A DNA stretch of 64,000 nt from Planctomycetota bacterium (GCA_019912315.1 JAIOJA010000023.1:1-64000); one strand, 5' to 3'. Positions 1 to 9,445 are shown, counted from the stretch's first letter. Made by a program: numbers and translations. The notes: generated by a model not told the origin, from the sequence alone.

Positions 1-36
1 GGCAAAACGCCTGAAGTCGGTGTAGCCGCGGGGCAT
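1..36 (-). CDS. possible 5' end of a gene leaving the window
   Basis: Reading left from an ATG at 36 gives twelve codons, MPRGYTDFRRFA, before the window ends. The composition looks protein-like and nothing on the plus strand explains this end better. No Shine-Dalgarno is evident upstream. Twelve residues are too few to identify a family, so this only flags a likely divergent neighbour of the DUF2330 gene. Confidence 0.25.
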   Translation of the reverse strand, partial: MPRGYTDFRRFA

Positions 37-289
37 CTGAAACTGTGCCGAACCGGGGCTCGGGCCCGGTGTTGCGCGTTGGCCACGCGTGCAGGGAAAC
101 GCGAAATCCGGCGTCCAGGCCGGCAAAACAGACGCCCGCAGGCGTGGTTTCGCGGGTGGGGGCGTGCCGATCGCGCGCTGCTGACAGGAGCCGGGAGGGA
201 CGAAAGTCACTCAAGAAAAATTGTTCGTGGCGAACTATACTGCGGAGGACCTCACTGCTCGACGTGAACTCGTCTTCGAGGAGCCTGAC
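37..289. other. upstream intergenic region
   Basis: About 250 bases before the first complete gene. The overlapping frames here are rich in Arg, Gly and Pro and look like non-coding GC-rich DNA. The only signals I see are a -10-like box at 236-241 and a Shine-Dalgarno at 278-283. Confidence 0.5.
236..241 (+). promoter_or_regulatory. candidate -10 box for the DUF2330 gene
   Basis: TATACT sits 48 nt before the ATG at 290, which would give a leader of about 40 nt. The region expected to hold the -35 is A-rich (about 213-220) and has no clear hexamer, so only the -10 is convincing. Confidence 0.45.
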
Positions 290-1396
290 ATGAACAAACT
301 CGTGCTGCCGGTGCTCTGTGCCATCGGGCTGGCGTTTGTGCCGGTACGCAACGATGCCGGGCTGCACGGTCCGCCCGGATTCAAGGGCTACGTTGATACG
401 GGCGCCCAGCGGGGGCTTGTGTTCTGGGATAACGGGCGCGAAGAACTGGTGCTGCAGCCGGGCTGGACGATTGCCACTTCGACCCTCGCCGGCGATGAGT
501 ACAACGATGCAGGCCTGCTGAAGAACTTTGACGAAATCGCCTGGGTTGTGCCTCTGCCCACCCTGCCCGACAGGTATGCAGCCGTCGATGCGGATCTGTT
601 TGACGACATGGACGAGTTCGCCAAAGTGGTTTCCCGTGTGCCGGAGCCCGAAGGCGGCAGCGATGTGGATGACGGGCCGGTGATTTCAGACGGCTCGGAG
701 ACCGCCGACGTGAAGATGTACGAAGTGGTGGATGTCGGTGACTACACGATCCAGCCCATCAAGAGCGGCGAAAAGGAACTGAGCGACTGGTTCAAGAGCA
801 ACGGCTTTGGTGAGTTCGATGAACGCGTGCTGCGCTGGTACAACCAGAACAACTATTGCTGGCTGGCAGTCAAGGCGACGGCCAAGGGCGGGCTGCCGCC
901 GGACGGCACCCTGAAGCCGTTGCACATCAGCTTCAAGACGCCGCGCCCGGTGTATCCGTACAAGATTTACGACAAGCGCGGCGCGTTCAACCTGGAGCTG
1001 TTTGTGGTTACGCGCGACTCCATTGACCTGACCAAGAGCCGTCATTTCGGTATCGACACGCCGGAGCAGGCCGCGGACTTTCGCCAGCAGAAGAATCGTG
1101 AGGTCAGCTACATCAAGCTGCCCGAAACGGTTCGCGCGATCGCCGACGGCGCCGAGGACTTGAAGGCGCTGCGGGCCTCCAGGGTTTGCGTCTATCGGTT
1201 TGTGGGGCGCAACATCGAGAACGACGAACTGGGCCTGGACCTGGCGACGTTGCAGGAAGAGCTGCACTTCGAGTTTGAAAAGGATGTCGCGGAAAAGCCC
1301 AAGGACGAGGTCAAGCCGACCGAGACGCCGAAAGATGGCGACGGCGACGAACCGGAATCGCCCGGCGAAGACAAACCCGACGACGACATGAAGTAG
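290..1396 (+). CDS. DUF2330-type secreted/membrane-associated protein
   Basis: 368 aa of unknown biochemical role. The N-terminus has a short hydrophobic segment (residues 3-16) that looks like a signal peptide, although no cleavage site is obvious. The body shows features of the DUF2330 family: an early GRE-LVLQPG strand, then a WVVPLP segment typical of the family near residue 85. The last 50 residues are a low-complexity tail of Lys, Glu, Asp and Pro. The ATG at 290 was chosen because GAGGAG lies at 278-283 with 6 nt spacing. The in-frame ATG at 221 lies upstream of this signal. The gene is monocistronic and followed by tRNA-Lys. Family assignment is from pattern memory and needs an HMM search. 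Confidence 0.7.
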   Translation: MNKLVLPVLCAIGLAFVPVRNDAGLHGPPGFKGYVDTGAQRGLVFWDNGREELVLQPGWTIATSTLAGDEYNDAGLLKNFDEIAWVVPLPTLPDRYAAVDADLFDDMDEFAKVVSRVPEPEGGSDVDDGPVISDGSETADVKMYEVVDVGDYTIQPIKSGEKELSDWFKSNGFGEFDERVLRWYNQNNYCWLAVKATAKGGLPPDGTLKPLHISFKTPRPVYPYKIYDKRGAFNLELFVVTRDSIDLTKSRHFGIDTPEQAADFRQQKNREVSYIKLPETVRAIADGAEDLKALRASRVCVYRFVGRNIENDELGLDLATLQEELHFEFEKDVAEKPKDEVKPTETPKDGDGDEPESPGEDKPDDDMK

Positions 1397-1490
1397 GTAT
1401 TCACGCGCGCACAAGACGTCCGCAACCCCCGCACGTTAGACAACAGCCGGGGGTGGAACCGGCCACGTCGAGAACTACACTCTCGCCCGA

Positions 1491-1565
1491 GGATCGGTAG
1501 CTCAATGGTAGAGTAGCGGCCTTTTAAGCCGTGGGTTGTGGGTTCGAGTCCCACCCGATCCACCA
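1491..1565 (+). tRNA. tRNA-Lys(TTT)
   Basis: A complete cloverleaf of 75 nt including an encoded CCA. The 7-bp acceptor stem pairs 1491-1497 with 1555-1561, followed by discriminator A1562 and CCA at 1563-1565. The anticodon stem 1516-1520/1528-1532 (one G-U pair) closes the loop CTTTTAA, whose anticodon TTT is at 1523-1525. The T-arm 1538-1542/1550-1554 carries the TTCGAGT loop. It stands alone, with no other tRNA nearby. Confidence 0.97.
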
Positions 1566-1576
1566 GCCTATAACGC

Positions 1577-1611
1577 AAGCGGGGAGCGGCCTTTATGGCC
1601 ACTCCCCGCTT
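1577..1611. terminator. strong hairpin between convergent tRNA-Lys and E2 genes
   Basis: A 10-bp stem (1577-1586 with 1602-1611), a one-base internal mismatch, then a 4-bp GGCC stem (1588-1591/1597-1600) closed by a TTTAT loop. No T-tract follows on either strand, so it may stop transcription from both sides weakly or act as a 3'-end stabiliser. Confidence 0.55.
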
Positions 1612-1623
1612 CGCATCTGTCCC

Positions 1624-3006
1624 TTAGCCCAGGCGGCGTTCCAGACCCGTGGCGTCGGTGTCGAAGTTCTGTAGTTCGTCCTCTACGGTCATCATGAAGC
1701 GACCGGCCAGCGCGCCGTCAACCAACCTGTGGTCAAAGGCCAGGCTCAGGTAAACCATGTCACGGAAGCCCCAGGAATCCTCGGTCACCATCACCGGGCG
1801 CTTGACGATCTTGCCGGCGCCCATGATGGCGCTTTCCGGCTGGTTGATCAGGGGCATCCCCATGATCGGGCCGAAGCTGCCGACGTTTGTCAGAGTGAAT
1901 GTGCCGGCGCTGGTGTCGTCCGGCGTCAGTTTGCCTTCCTTGGCGCGCTTGCCGAGGTCGTCGACGGCGCGGGCGATGCCGACCAAATTCAGGTCCTGAC
2001 AGTTCTTGATGTTCGGTACGATCAGGTCGCCCGAATCAAGCGCGACGGCAAATCCATAATTCACGAACTTCTTCACGATGATCTCGTCGCCATTGATCAT
2101 TGAGTTGACCATCGGGTAGCGCTCAAGCGCGCGGCACGAGGCGTAAATGAAGAAGCTGGTGTAGGTCAGATTGAACCCGTACTCCTGCTTGAAGCGCTTT
2201 TTGATGCCTTCGCGGAACTTGACGATGCGCGACAGGTCCAGCTCATGTACCTGGTTCACGTGGGCGGCGGTGTCGATGGTGTTGCGCATGGCCTTTACGA
2301 TGGCCTTGCGTACGGTGCTCATCTTGACCACTTCGACGTTCTTGCCGGCCAGACCCAGTTGCTCCAGTGTTCGCTTCTGCCCAAGTGCTGACCTTGCAGG
2401 CGCTTCCGCTGCAGGCGCCGCAGTGGGCGCTTTGTCAGGCGGGGTTTCAGTGCGGTTGTCGAGATAGGCTTCAAAGTCCTTTTTCGTAACCCGCCCGTCT
2501 TTGCCGCTGCCGGGCATGTCACCGACTTCTTCCAGGCTGACGCCTTGCTCTTTGGCCATTGCCCTTACAACCGGGCTGTAAAAGCGCTTGCCGTCGTGGC
2601 GCGGCACTGTTGTGTTGCCGCGAGGGCCCGCGTGTTGTGCGGGCTGCGGGCGCTCGGCAACCGCCGTCACCGTCGCAGTTTCCTGCTGCGGTGCCGCTGC
2701 TTCGGGCTTTGATTCCGCCTTCGCCGCCTGACTGTTGCCACCGCTGGATTTGCCGGAAGCTGCGCCGCCGTCGCCGATGCGTGCGATCACCTCGCCCACT
2801 TCGACGGTGTCATCAGCCTGGAACAGGATCTCGGTGAGTGTGCCGCTGGCCGGCGCGGGCACTTCGCTGTCGACCTTGTCGGTCGAGATCTCGAGTACCG
2901 TCTCGTCCTTCTTGACGGAGTCGCCGACGTTCTTTACCCAGCGTACGATGGTTGCTTCGGCAATGGACTCGCCCATCTTGGGCATCCGCATTTCGATATC
3001 TGACAT
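1624..3006 (-). CDS. 2-oxoacid dehydrogenase E2 (dihydrolipoamide acyltransferase)
   Basis: 460 aa core subunit of a cytoplasmic 2-oxoacid dehydrogenase complex, transferring an acyl group from lipoamide to CoA. One lipoyl domain occupies residues 1-80, with the lipoylated Lys at about 44 in STDKVDSEV. An Ala/Pro/Gln linker follows, then a peripheral-subunit-binding domain (about 136-178) and the catalytic domain (about 235-460). The active-site signature DHRLVDG has His426 and Asp430. The start at 3006 gives the canonical beginning of a lipoyl domain; the open frame upstream to 3123 does not look like protein. No E1 or E3 gene is adjacent, so the substrate (pyruvate, 2-oxoglutarate or branched-chain) cannot be read from context. 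The gene is divergent from accA. Confidence 0.92.
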   Translation of the reverse strand: MSDIEMRMPKMGESIAEATIVRWVKNVGDSVKKDETVLEISTDKVDSEVPAPASGTLTEILFQADDTVEVGEVIARIGDGGAASGKSSGGNSQAAKAESKPEAAAPQQETATVTAVAERPQPAQHAGPRGNTTVPRHDGKRFYSPVVRAMAKEQGVSLEEVGDMPGSGKDGRVTKKDFEAYLDNRTETPPDKAPTAAPAAEAPARSALGQKRTLEQLGLAGKNVEVVKMSTVRKAIVKAMRNTIDTAAHVNQVHELDLSRIVKFREGIKKRFKQEYGFNLTYTSFFIYASCRALERYPMVNSMINGDEIIVKKFVNYGFAVALDSGDLIVPNIKNCQDLNLVGIARAVDDLGKRAKEGKLTPDDTSAGTFTLTNVGSFGPIMGMPLINQPESAIMGAGKIVKRPVMVTEDSWGFRDMVYLSLAFDHRLVDGALAGRFMMTVEDELQNFDTDATGLERRLG

Positions 3007-3166
3007 GACAATCCCCGTGGTCCGATTGCGCGGAAGAATAGCACCACAACGGGCCGTGTGTAGTCCGTGATCGGGAGTGCCCGACAGGCATCCGGCGTGG
3101 TGACGGTTCTGACAGTGGCGCAACAGCGCCCGCTAAGTAGGCTTGGCGCGTGGACAGGAGACGAAC

Positions 3167-4159
3167 ATGAGCGGTGTAGATCGCCTGAATGTGCCCGAGT
3201 TCGAGCGCCCGATCGTTGAGCTTGAAATGAAGATCGACGGGCGACGCATGGACCTCGCCAATGCCGGCAACGAGGACGACATCAAATCCATCGAGTCCGA
3301 AATCAGCGAGCTTGAGAAGGACCTCAAGAAACTGATGGATGCCGTTTTCGGCAACCTTGACCCGTGGGACCGCGTGCAGCTTTCCCGCCATCCCAACCGT
3401 CCGCTCACCAGCGATTACATCAGCACCCTGTTCGACGACTTCCAGGAACTGCACGGCGACCGCTCCTACATGGATGACCCGGCGATCCTCACAGGCTTTG
3501 CCACGTTTGAGGGCATCAAATGCATGGTCATGGGGCACCGCAAGGGCAAGACCCTGCAGGAGCGTCTGCGCTGCAACTTCGGCTGCGCACACCCCGAGGG
3601 CTACCGCAAGGCCCTGCGCAAGATGCAGATCGCGCAAAAGTTCAACCTGCCCATCATCAGTTTCATTAACACTCCGGGGGCGTATCCGGGGATCGAGGCT
3701 GAGGAGCGCGGGCAAAGCCAGGCCATCGCGGAGGCCATCCGCGAGATGTCCGGGCTGCGCGTGCCGATCATTACGCTGACAATTGGCGAAGGCGGCAGCG
3801 GCGGCGCCCTGGGCATCGGCGTCGGCGACCGCTACCTGATCATGGAAAACGCCTACTACAGTGTGATCAGCCCGGAAGGCTGTGCGGCGATCCTGTGGCA
3901 CGACGCCAAGAAAGCCAGCGACGCCGCACGCGTGCTGCGCCTGACGCCGAACGACCTGCTGGAACTGGGCATCATGGACGAGATCGTGCCGGAGCCGTTT
4001 GGCGGCGCGCACCGCGACCCGCGCAGGACGTTCGACACCGTGCGGGCGCACCTGCTGAAACACCTCAACGAGCTACGGGCGCTGACGGTCGATGACCTGA
4101 TGGAGCGGCGCTACCAGAAGCTGCGCGGCATGGGCAAGTATTTCGAAGTCGCGGCGTAG
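3167..4159 (+). CDS. accA: acetyl-CoA carboxylase carboxyltransferase subunit alpha
   Basis: 330 aa, near the usual AccA length of about 320. With AccD it moves carboxyl from biotin to acetyl-CoA to make malonyl-CoA, the first committed step of fatty-acid synthesis, in the cytoplasm. A helical N-terminus (residues 1-60) precedes the crotonase-type fold. Characteristic segments include the DRSYMDDPAI and GHRKGK stretches, INTPGAYPGIEAEERGQ, and the oxyanion-forming GEGGSGGALGIGVGD near residue 210. The ATG at 3167 has AGGAG at 3156-3160 with 6 nt spacing. accD is not in the window. The gene reads divergently from the E2 gene across a gap of about 160 nt. Confidence 0.95.
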   Translation: MSGVDRLNVPEFERPIVELEMKIDGRRMDLANAGNEDDIKSIESEISELEKDLKKLMDAVFGNLDPWDRVQLSRHPNRPLTSDYISTLFDDFQELHGDRSYMDDPAILTGFATFEGIKCMVMGHRKGKTLQERLRCNFGCAHPEGYRKALRKMQIAQKFNLPIISFINTPGAYPGIEAEERGQSQAIAEAIREMSGLRVPIITLTIGEGGSGGALGIGVGDRYLIMENAYYSVISPEGCAAILWHDAKKASDAARVLRLTPNDLLELGIMDEIVPEPFGGAHRDPRRTFDTVRAHLLKHLNELRALTVDDLMERRYQKLRGMGKYFEVAA

Positions 4160-4306
4160 GCATTCCGCGCCCGCCGCCGCTGCTTGCTAGGCAAGCTCGG
4201 CGTCGCGGTGTTGCAGCGCATGGCATGAAGCCGGGAATCCACGCGCAGGTCCGCGGCCATGTGAATCCTTCCACGTATAACGCGCCGCTCGTCCGGATGA
4301 TTCAGG

Positions 4307-6790
4307 TTAATCGGGCCCGATGTAGCCGCGTACGTCCAGTTGGCCATCGGCGGTGATCTCAATGCTGACGGCCCCATCGCGCCAGGTACGCCAGACGGTC
4401 GAGGTCCGTTCATAGCTTGCAACCGACTCCGGTGCCGGGAATGAGTCACGGGCCGACAGCACCACATGCGCCGGTTGCAGGCGGCGCAGGATCGAATCCA
4501 GCCCGTCAACGCGACTCCCCTGGTGCGGCGCGAACAGTACGTCCGCGCGCCCAACATGGGGCAGCACGCCCGCCAGACCGGTGGTTTCAACGTCCGAGGG
4601 CAGCAGTACACGGCGCTCACCGGCCGCAAGTTCCAGCACCAGCCCGGCTTCGTTGCGGCGCGCGGGCTCGTGCATCAGCGCGCGAGCGTAGTCGGCGTCA
4701 GGCCACAGGCAGCGCAGGGACAGCCCGTCAGCGATTTGCAGGCGGTCGCCGCGGCGCAGGATGTGAACGTCCGTGCGGGCTTCCAGCCACGCCAGCAACG
4801 CGGCGCCGGTGTCGTCGTCGTCGAAAACCTCTGACACGTAAACCCGACTGACATCGAAGCGCTCAAACAGTTGCGGCAAGCCGTTTACGTGGTCGGCGTC
4901 GGCGTGGCTGATCAGCAGCACGTCAATTACTCGTCGCCCGCGTTCCCACAGGTACGGCGCCAGAATGCGCTCGCCGACGCCGCCGATGCTGGTGCTGCCA
5001 CAATCCAGCACCACGCACGGGCCGGCCGGCACCTCCAGCACAACGCACTGCCCCTGACCGACATCCAGCGCCGTTACGCGCACCGGACCGGGCTCATCCG
5101 CGTTCGCAAGTGACAACGTCGGCAACAGCGCCAGCCACACAAGCCACGCCGCCGCGCCGAGCACTCGGGGAAAGGCGAATCGCGGCGCCAGCACAACCGC
5201 CGCAAGGCACACATAGTAGCCGGCCAGCCACCAGACCGGCGGTGACGGCAGAAATAGATGCCCGTAGGGAATCGCGGCAAACGTGGTCGCCGTCAGGTCC
5301 AGAAGCCCGGCCAGCATCGACAGCAGCCACGCGATTGCCCGCCCGGCAAGCGGAATCACGGCCAGGGGCGACAGCAGCGCCACAGCCAGCATGGCCGTCA
5401 GCAGCGGGCCCACCAGCAGGTTCGTTACCAGCATGATCGGGCTGATAACATGCACACTGTGCGCCAGCAAAGGCCACGTGACAAGCCCGACGGCCAGCGA
5501 GATCCGCACGGACGCGCCGATCCAGTCCGCCATGCGCTCGCGCGGCAGGCGTGCCAGGCGCTCGGAATCTGTCAGTGTCCCGCGCAGGCGCAGGGCCGGC
5601 GCAATCACGAGTATGCCCAGCACCGCCAGATAACTTAGCTGAAAGCCCAGCTCCGCCACGTCGCGCGGGTTGAATGCCAGCGAAACCAGCGCGCTCGCGC
5701 CCAGCACGTTCAGCGGGTCCGGGCGCCGCAGCAGCACTTTCCCCATCGCGTAAATCACGACCATGGAGGTCGCGCGCAACACGCTGGGCTGGATGCCCGT
5801 CACAAACAGATAGCCCAGCGTCACGACCGCAGCGGCCGCCCAGGCCTTGCGGGGATCAGCCCCGAGCATCCGCAGCACCAGCACGACCGCGCCGGCCAGC
5901 AGCCCGACATGCAGCCCGCTGACAACCAGCAAATGAACCGTCCCGGAGCGCACGAACTTTGCGCGCTGTTCGCGGGTCAGGTTGCCGCGCTCGCCCAGCA
6001 GCGTGGCGCCCAGAATCGCGGCCCGCTCACGCGGCATCCGCGAGCCGATCAGCGCATGGAACTTCTTGTGTACCCAGGGCGCGAGGGCGCGGGGGTCAAG
6101 GGCGGCGGGCGCATCGACAATCACGATCTGTGCGGCGTCCTTCACGGTCAGGGTGTGCGAAATCCCCCGGTTGGCGTAGCGGGCCCGGCTGTCGAACTCG
6201 CCGGGGTTTCCCGCGCGGCGCGGGCGACTGAGCTTGCCAATGGCGCTCACCCGCGCGTTCAGGGGCAGGTCCGTGCCGGGAGGCGCGTAGATTTTCACCA
6301 GCCCGGTTGCGGGCACGCCCATGTCCGGCAGGCGTTCCACGCGAATCAGCCAGGACACGTTGCGGCGGGGGTCAGCGCCGACGGGGAAGTCTGCTTCGGG
6401 CTGGGGGCTCTCGGGATACTCGAAGGCACCCGGATCGCGCAGCATGTAGTCGCCGCCTTCGACCACCGTCCCTTCCACGCGCACCAGGTCGGCGCCTTCG
6501 GGAAACAGGCCACTCAGGTGCGTCGGTGCGGTCTGGCGGGCCAACCCTGCGTAGCCCAGGAACAGTAGCGCCACGCCCGCGAATGCGCCCAGTGCGCCCG
6601 CCCTCAGCGCGCGTCTGTGATTCCATAGCAGTGCCAGCAGGGAAAGTGCGATCCCGCACCCGAAGCAGGCGTAGCTGCCCCATGCGGAAGGCGTCAGCAG
6701 GCTTGCCAGCCCGCACCCGGCAACGGCCGCCGCGCCCGCCAGCAGGGACGGTCGGCGCGGGCGGTGCAGTGGCTGATCGGTTGAGTTCAT
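4307..6790 (-). CDS. comEC: ComEC/Rec2-type DNA-uptake channel
   Basis: 827 aa inner-membrane protein expected to pass single-stranded DNA into the cytoplasm during natural transformation. The N-terminus has two hydrophobic hairpins, followed by a DUF4131-like soluble part (about 80-230). The central competence domain (about 245-540) holds many transmembrane helices and begins near ERAAILGATLLGERG. A C-terminal metallo-beta-lactamase domain starts at ALDVGQGQC and carries HADADH near residue 628, so its metal site looks intact. The ATG at 6790 is preferred to the TTG at 6817, though neither has a Shine-Dalgarno. TAAAGT ends 10 nt before the ATG, suggesting a very short leader. No other competence gene is adjacent. 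A PilB/GspE ATPase (28.1 kb) and a PilX-like protein (7.7 kb) are elsewhere in the window. Confidence 0.9.
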   Translation of the reverse strand: MNSTDQPLHRPRRPSLLAGAAAVAGCGLASLLTPSAWGSYACFGCGIALSLLALLWNHRRALRAGALGAFAGVALLFLGYAGLARQTAPTHLSGLFPEGADLVRVEGTVVEGGDYMLRDPGAFEYPESPQPEADFPVGADPRRNVSWLIRVERLPDMGVPATGLVKIYAPPGTDLPLNARVSAIGKLSRPRRAGNPGEFDSRARYANRGISHTLTVKDAAQIVIVDAPAALDPRALAPWVHKKFHALIGSRMPRERAAILGATLLGERGNLTREQRAKFVRSGTVHLLVVSGLHVGLLAGAVVLVLRMLGADPRKAWAAAAVVTLGYLFVTGIQPSVLRATSMVVIYAMGKVLLRRPDPLNVLGASALVSLAFNPRDVAELGFQLSYLAVLGILVIAPALRLRGTLTDSERLARLPRERMADWIGASVRISLAVGLVTWPLLAHSVHVISPIMLVTNLLVGPLLTAMLAVALLSPLAVIPLAGRAIAWLLSMLAGLLDLTATTFAAIPYGHLFLPSPPVWWLAGYYVCLAAVVLAPRFAFPRVLGAAAWLVWLALLPTLSLANADEPGPVRVTALDVGQGQCVVLEVPAGPCVVLDCGSTSIGGVGERILAPYLWERGRRVIDVLLISHADADHVNGLPQLFERFDVSRVYVSEVFDDDDTGAALLAWLEARTDVHILRRGDRLQIADGLSLRCLWPDADYARALMHEPARRNEAGLVLELAAGERRVLLPSDVETTGLAGVLPHVGRADVLFAPHQGSRVDGLDSILRRLQPAHVVLSARDSFPAPESVASYERTSTVWRTWRDGAVSIEITADGQLDVRGYIGPD

Positions 6791-6896
6791 GCCGGCGCGC
6801 ACTTTAGCTTGCGACAAACGTCCGCGAAAACCTGAACCCGAATGCTAGACTCGGGGACTTAATCCCCGACCCCGATATTCGTACCAAGGAGAAGGC

Positions 6897-7550
6897 ATGC
6901 GAAAGCTGCTGATGTGTACTGTGCTGGCGTTGTCCGGAATGGGTTGCGCGACCACCGCGTCCAGTGGGGGGCCCGCGCAGGTTCCTGCGCAGGCCAACAT
7001 GGACGTTGAAGACAGCAGCGCCTCCAGGCGGGCTGACCCCGGCATTAACTTCAACCAGGATATCCGCGGGCGATTCACGGAAGCGCCGCTCGAGGGCGCC
7101 GACCTTCGTATTGAACGCGCAGGCTGGATTCGGGTGGATGCGGGCGAAGAAATGGAAGCGTCCAAGCGCCTGCGCCGCCTCGCGCCGACCTTCGACGCGA
7201 CGGTGATGGCCTTCAACAGCCATTCCGTGACGTTCAAGATGCCGTCCGCGAAGCTGGAAATGCTGCTTGAAACCATCGAGAACACCGCCGGCTGGGAAAT
7301 GGACGAGTTTGACTTCAGCGCCTGGGACCGCACGGGCGAGTATTTCTCAACCGAGGCGCGCATCGAGTCGGGCAACGCCGTGAAAGCCCGCCTGATGAAG
7401 TTGCTGGAGACAGCCCAGACCATGGACGAGGTGCTGAAAATCCATACGGGGCTTGAGGAAATCCAGAAGCAACTGGACGGCTTCAGCGGGCAGTTGCGCG
7501 ACATCCAGCTCAAGGCCGGGCGCGTGGACGTGGTGATCCTGTTTGATTAG
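6897..7550 (+). CDS. DUF4349-type lipoprotein
   Basis: 217 aa envelope protein of unknown function. A signal peptide of about 16 residues ends in SGMG before Cys17, giving an imperfect lipobox. The C-terminal 130 residues match the DUF4349 layout: a beta segment (TVMAFNSHSVTFKMP), then a helical hairpin with E-ARIESGNAVKARLMKLLE and MDEVLKIHTGLEEIQKQLDG, and a final beta strand ending at VILFD. The ATG is preceded by AAGGAGAAGG. A TAGACT box at 6845-6850 is a candidate -10. The gene is divergent from comEC and convergent with the PilX-like gene. It is probably anchored to a membrane facing the periplasm. Confidence 0.75.
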   Translation: MRKLLMCTVLALSGMGCATTASSGGPAQVPAQANMDVEDSSASRRADPGINFNQDIRGRFTEAPLEGADLRIERAGWIRVDAGEEMEASKRLRRLAPTFDATVMAFNSHSVTFKMPSAKLEMLLETIENTAGWEMDEFDFSAWDRTGEYFSTEARIESGNAVKARLMKLLETAQTMDEVLKIHTGLEEIQKQLDGFSGQLRDIQLKAGRVDVVILFD

Positions 7551-7627
7551 GCCAGCAGAGCTGTACTTGCACGCGCCGCGAGGATGCCCGGCGGGCTGAG
7601 AGCCGATGCTGCGCCCAAGGCTTGCGG

Positions 7628-7659
7628 ACAAAAAAAACGGGCCGCCCGAAGGCGGCCCG
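7628..7659 (-). terminator. intrinsic terminator of the PilX-like gene
   Basis: A perfect 9-bp stem (7638-7646 with 7651-7659) closed by a four-base loop. On the minus strand it is followed by eight consecutive T (A-run 7630-7637 on the plus strand). It starts 9 nt after the minus-strand stop codon at 7668-7670. This is the best rho-independent terminator in the window. Confidence 0.92.
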
Positions 7660-7667
7660 GTGAGCGT

Positions 7668-9410
7668 CTAGCTTTCCCACGTTCGCCATGTGCCCGGCAC
7701 AAAGGTGGCCGAGGTGTTGTAGGCGTTCAGGAAGTACGGGGGCATGGTAAGGGCCATGCGGTAGTCCCAGTCGTAGTTACGCCGGTAGAACGTGTTGCCG
7801 TTGCCGCCGCCGTAACCGGTCTGCCCAATCAGTCCGCCGTGGAACCACATTTCACCGCGGGGACCGTTGCCTGGGGAAAAATTGTAGTGGCGGCGCGGCG
7901 ACGTCTCACCCAGCGCCAAGTAAACCCCGTCCATGCAGTATGTATCGGTCGGGTAGTGCGCTGTCGTGATGATTTCACCTGCGCCCGTTGTGACTCCGCC
8001 ACCTCCGAAGTTGGAGTCCACATCGCGCCACCAGGTGACCGCCGGTGTGATGTCATCCCGCGACATGACGCCAAGCATTTCCGGTATGTTCAACGCGGCC
8101 TGACTCTGCTTGCCGGTTACGTGGCTTGCGTCGTCGTAGAAACGGCGCAGTGTCGGATCATTCAGCAGGGAGTCATAGATAATCGGCTGTTTGACAACGA
8201 TCTTGTGGTCACAGGCGATTGACACACGGGTTGAGGCGAGTCTGCCGCTCATCACCAGGATCGGCTCATAGGTGCCGCTAACCGAACTTGTGAAAATCAC
8301 TCTGTTATTGATGAATGTGCTGGCGCCGTACGGGCTGGTTGTTGAGTTGACGCTGCTTGAACCGGTCGCCTGGGTGAAGTTGTTCGTGGTTCCGCCGCCG
8401 AGGGCATCCTTATTCGGGTCCGAGGCCTGCGCCAGACGCGCCGGTCCGCTGCGGATGTAAATCACGCCTTCGTTGGGAATGGGTACTGTTTCGGAGACAA
8501 ACTCGTAGTCGGCATTCACCAGGCGCTGATTTGTGGCCGAGGAGTTTGAATAGTCGATGGTTCCGTCGTGAGGGCTGATCCAACTGTTGGTGGAGTCGTC
8601 GATCGCGCCGGCGCTGCCGGGCACGGTGCCGTTGCCGGCGCCCGTCGCCCGTCGCCGCACGAACCAGCGTGTCATGTTCGTGCCGTTGAAAATAATCTCG
8701 AGCGTGTTTTCCCCGTAAACAAGCCCTGTCGTGTCCGCCTTGTCCACCAGCAGATTCCATTGGTAGGCGTTGTTCGGAAACGGGATGTTTCCGGACAGGG
8801 GCTCCGGGTTTTGAACGGGGAATGTGTAGCTTTGGGGCTCGCCGTTCGTCTGGTTGATGGTACCCGTAAGCTGCACGCGCCCGAACATCTGGGCGCCCGT
8901 GTTCGGAATACTGAGGTTGCCGTCGGCAAAGTAGTTGCCAACCAATTTGTAGTCCTGACCAAGCGTGCCGCCCGAGCTGGTAAACACCGCGTAATCACTG
9001 AACGAAGCGACCTTGATCAGGTACTCGACGAATCGGGTCTTGCCGCTGGCCGTTGCGTAGGAGCGCAGGCGCGCTGTCGGCACCGATGGCCCGCCCCACA
9101 ACATGGCGTCGATCGTGACGTTGATGCCGTTTACCGTCACCGTGTCCACGTTCGTCCAAGTCGCGTTGTTCAGCCAGTTCCAGTCATCCTGTACGCCTTC
9201 CACCAGCGTGAACCGTCCCCGCACGGACTCGATGCCCGCCTCGGCCGCGATCATCAGGCGCACGTCGATACCGTTTCGCACGGTTTTGATGCGCTGGATC
9301 GTGGACATGGAAAGGATCGCCGTGCCGGCGACCGTGACCAGTACAAAGAAAAGCATCGCCGTGGCCAGGATGCTGCCTTTGCGGGCGATGCGCGTGCGTG
9401 GATACCTCAT
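7668..9410 (-). CDS. PilX-like type IV pilus-associated protein
   Basis: 580 aa. The N-terminus has a short positive segment (MRYPRTRIARKGS) and one transmembrane helix of about 21 residues rich in Ala, Val, Leu and Phe. It then runs straight into a periplasmic helix, the arrangement of PilX-type pilus assembly proteins. There is no canonical prepilin Gly/Glu+5 site. The rest is a Ser/Thr/Asn/Gly-rich, beta-looking extracytoplasmic domain of more than 500 residues that I do not recognise. The ATG at 9410 is preferred because it places the membrane anchor at the very N-terminus and lies just downstream of a strong promoter. The gene is monocistronic, with its own promoter and terminator and no pilin genes beside it. 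Confidence 0.65.
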   Translation of the reverse strand: MRYPRTRIARKGSILATAMLFFVLVTVAGTAILSMSTIQRIKTVRNGIDVRLMIAAEAGIESVRGRFTLVEGVQDDWNWLNNATWTNVDTVTVNGINVTIDAMLWGGPSVPTARLRSYATASGKTRFVEYLIKVASFSDYAVFTSSGGTLGQDYKLVGNYFADGNLSIPNTGAQMFGRVQLTGTINQTNGEPQSYTFPVQNPEPLSGNIPFPNNAYQWNLLVDKADTTGLVYGENTLEIIFNGTNMTRWFVRRRATGAGNGTVPGSAGAIDDSTNSWISPHDGTIDYSNSSATNQRLVNADYEFVSETVPIPNEGVIYIRSGPARLAQASDPNKDALGGGTTNNFTQATGSSSVNSTTSPYGASTFINNRVIFTSSVSGTYEPILVMSGRLASTRVSIACDHKIVVKQPIIYDSLLNDPTLRRFYDDASHVTGKQSQAALNIPEMLGVMSRDDITPAVTWWRDVDSNFGGGGVTTGAGEIITTAHYPTDTYCMDGVYLALGETSPRRHYNFSPGNGPRGEMWFHGGLIGQTGYGGGNGNTFYRRNYDWDYRMALTMPPYFLNAYNTSATFVPGTWRTWES

Positions 9411-9445
9411 AGTGGTTCCCCATTTGGCCGTGTTGTGTTCTGAGA

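Noticed and set aside
1..267. plus-strand open frame through the first 267 bases
   Set aside because: Arg/Gly-rich sequence without motifs; it is more likely GC-rich intergenic DNA.
2813..4063. 416-aa minus-strand open frame opposite accA
   Set aside because: A shadow of accA: residues are Arg/Ala/His-rich with no recognisable motif, while the plus strand encodes a complete AccA.
4160..4306. intrinsic terminator after accA
   Set aside because: Only a short GCTTG/CAAGC hairpin and no T-run; not strong enough to call.
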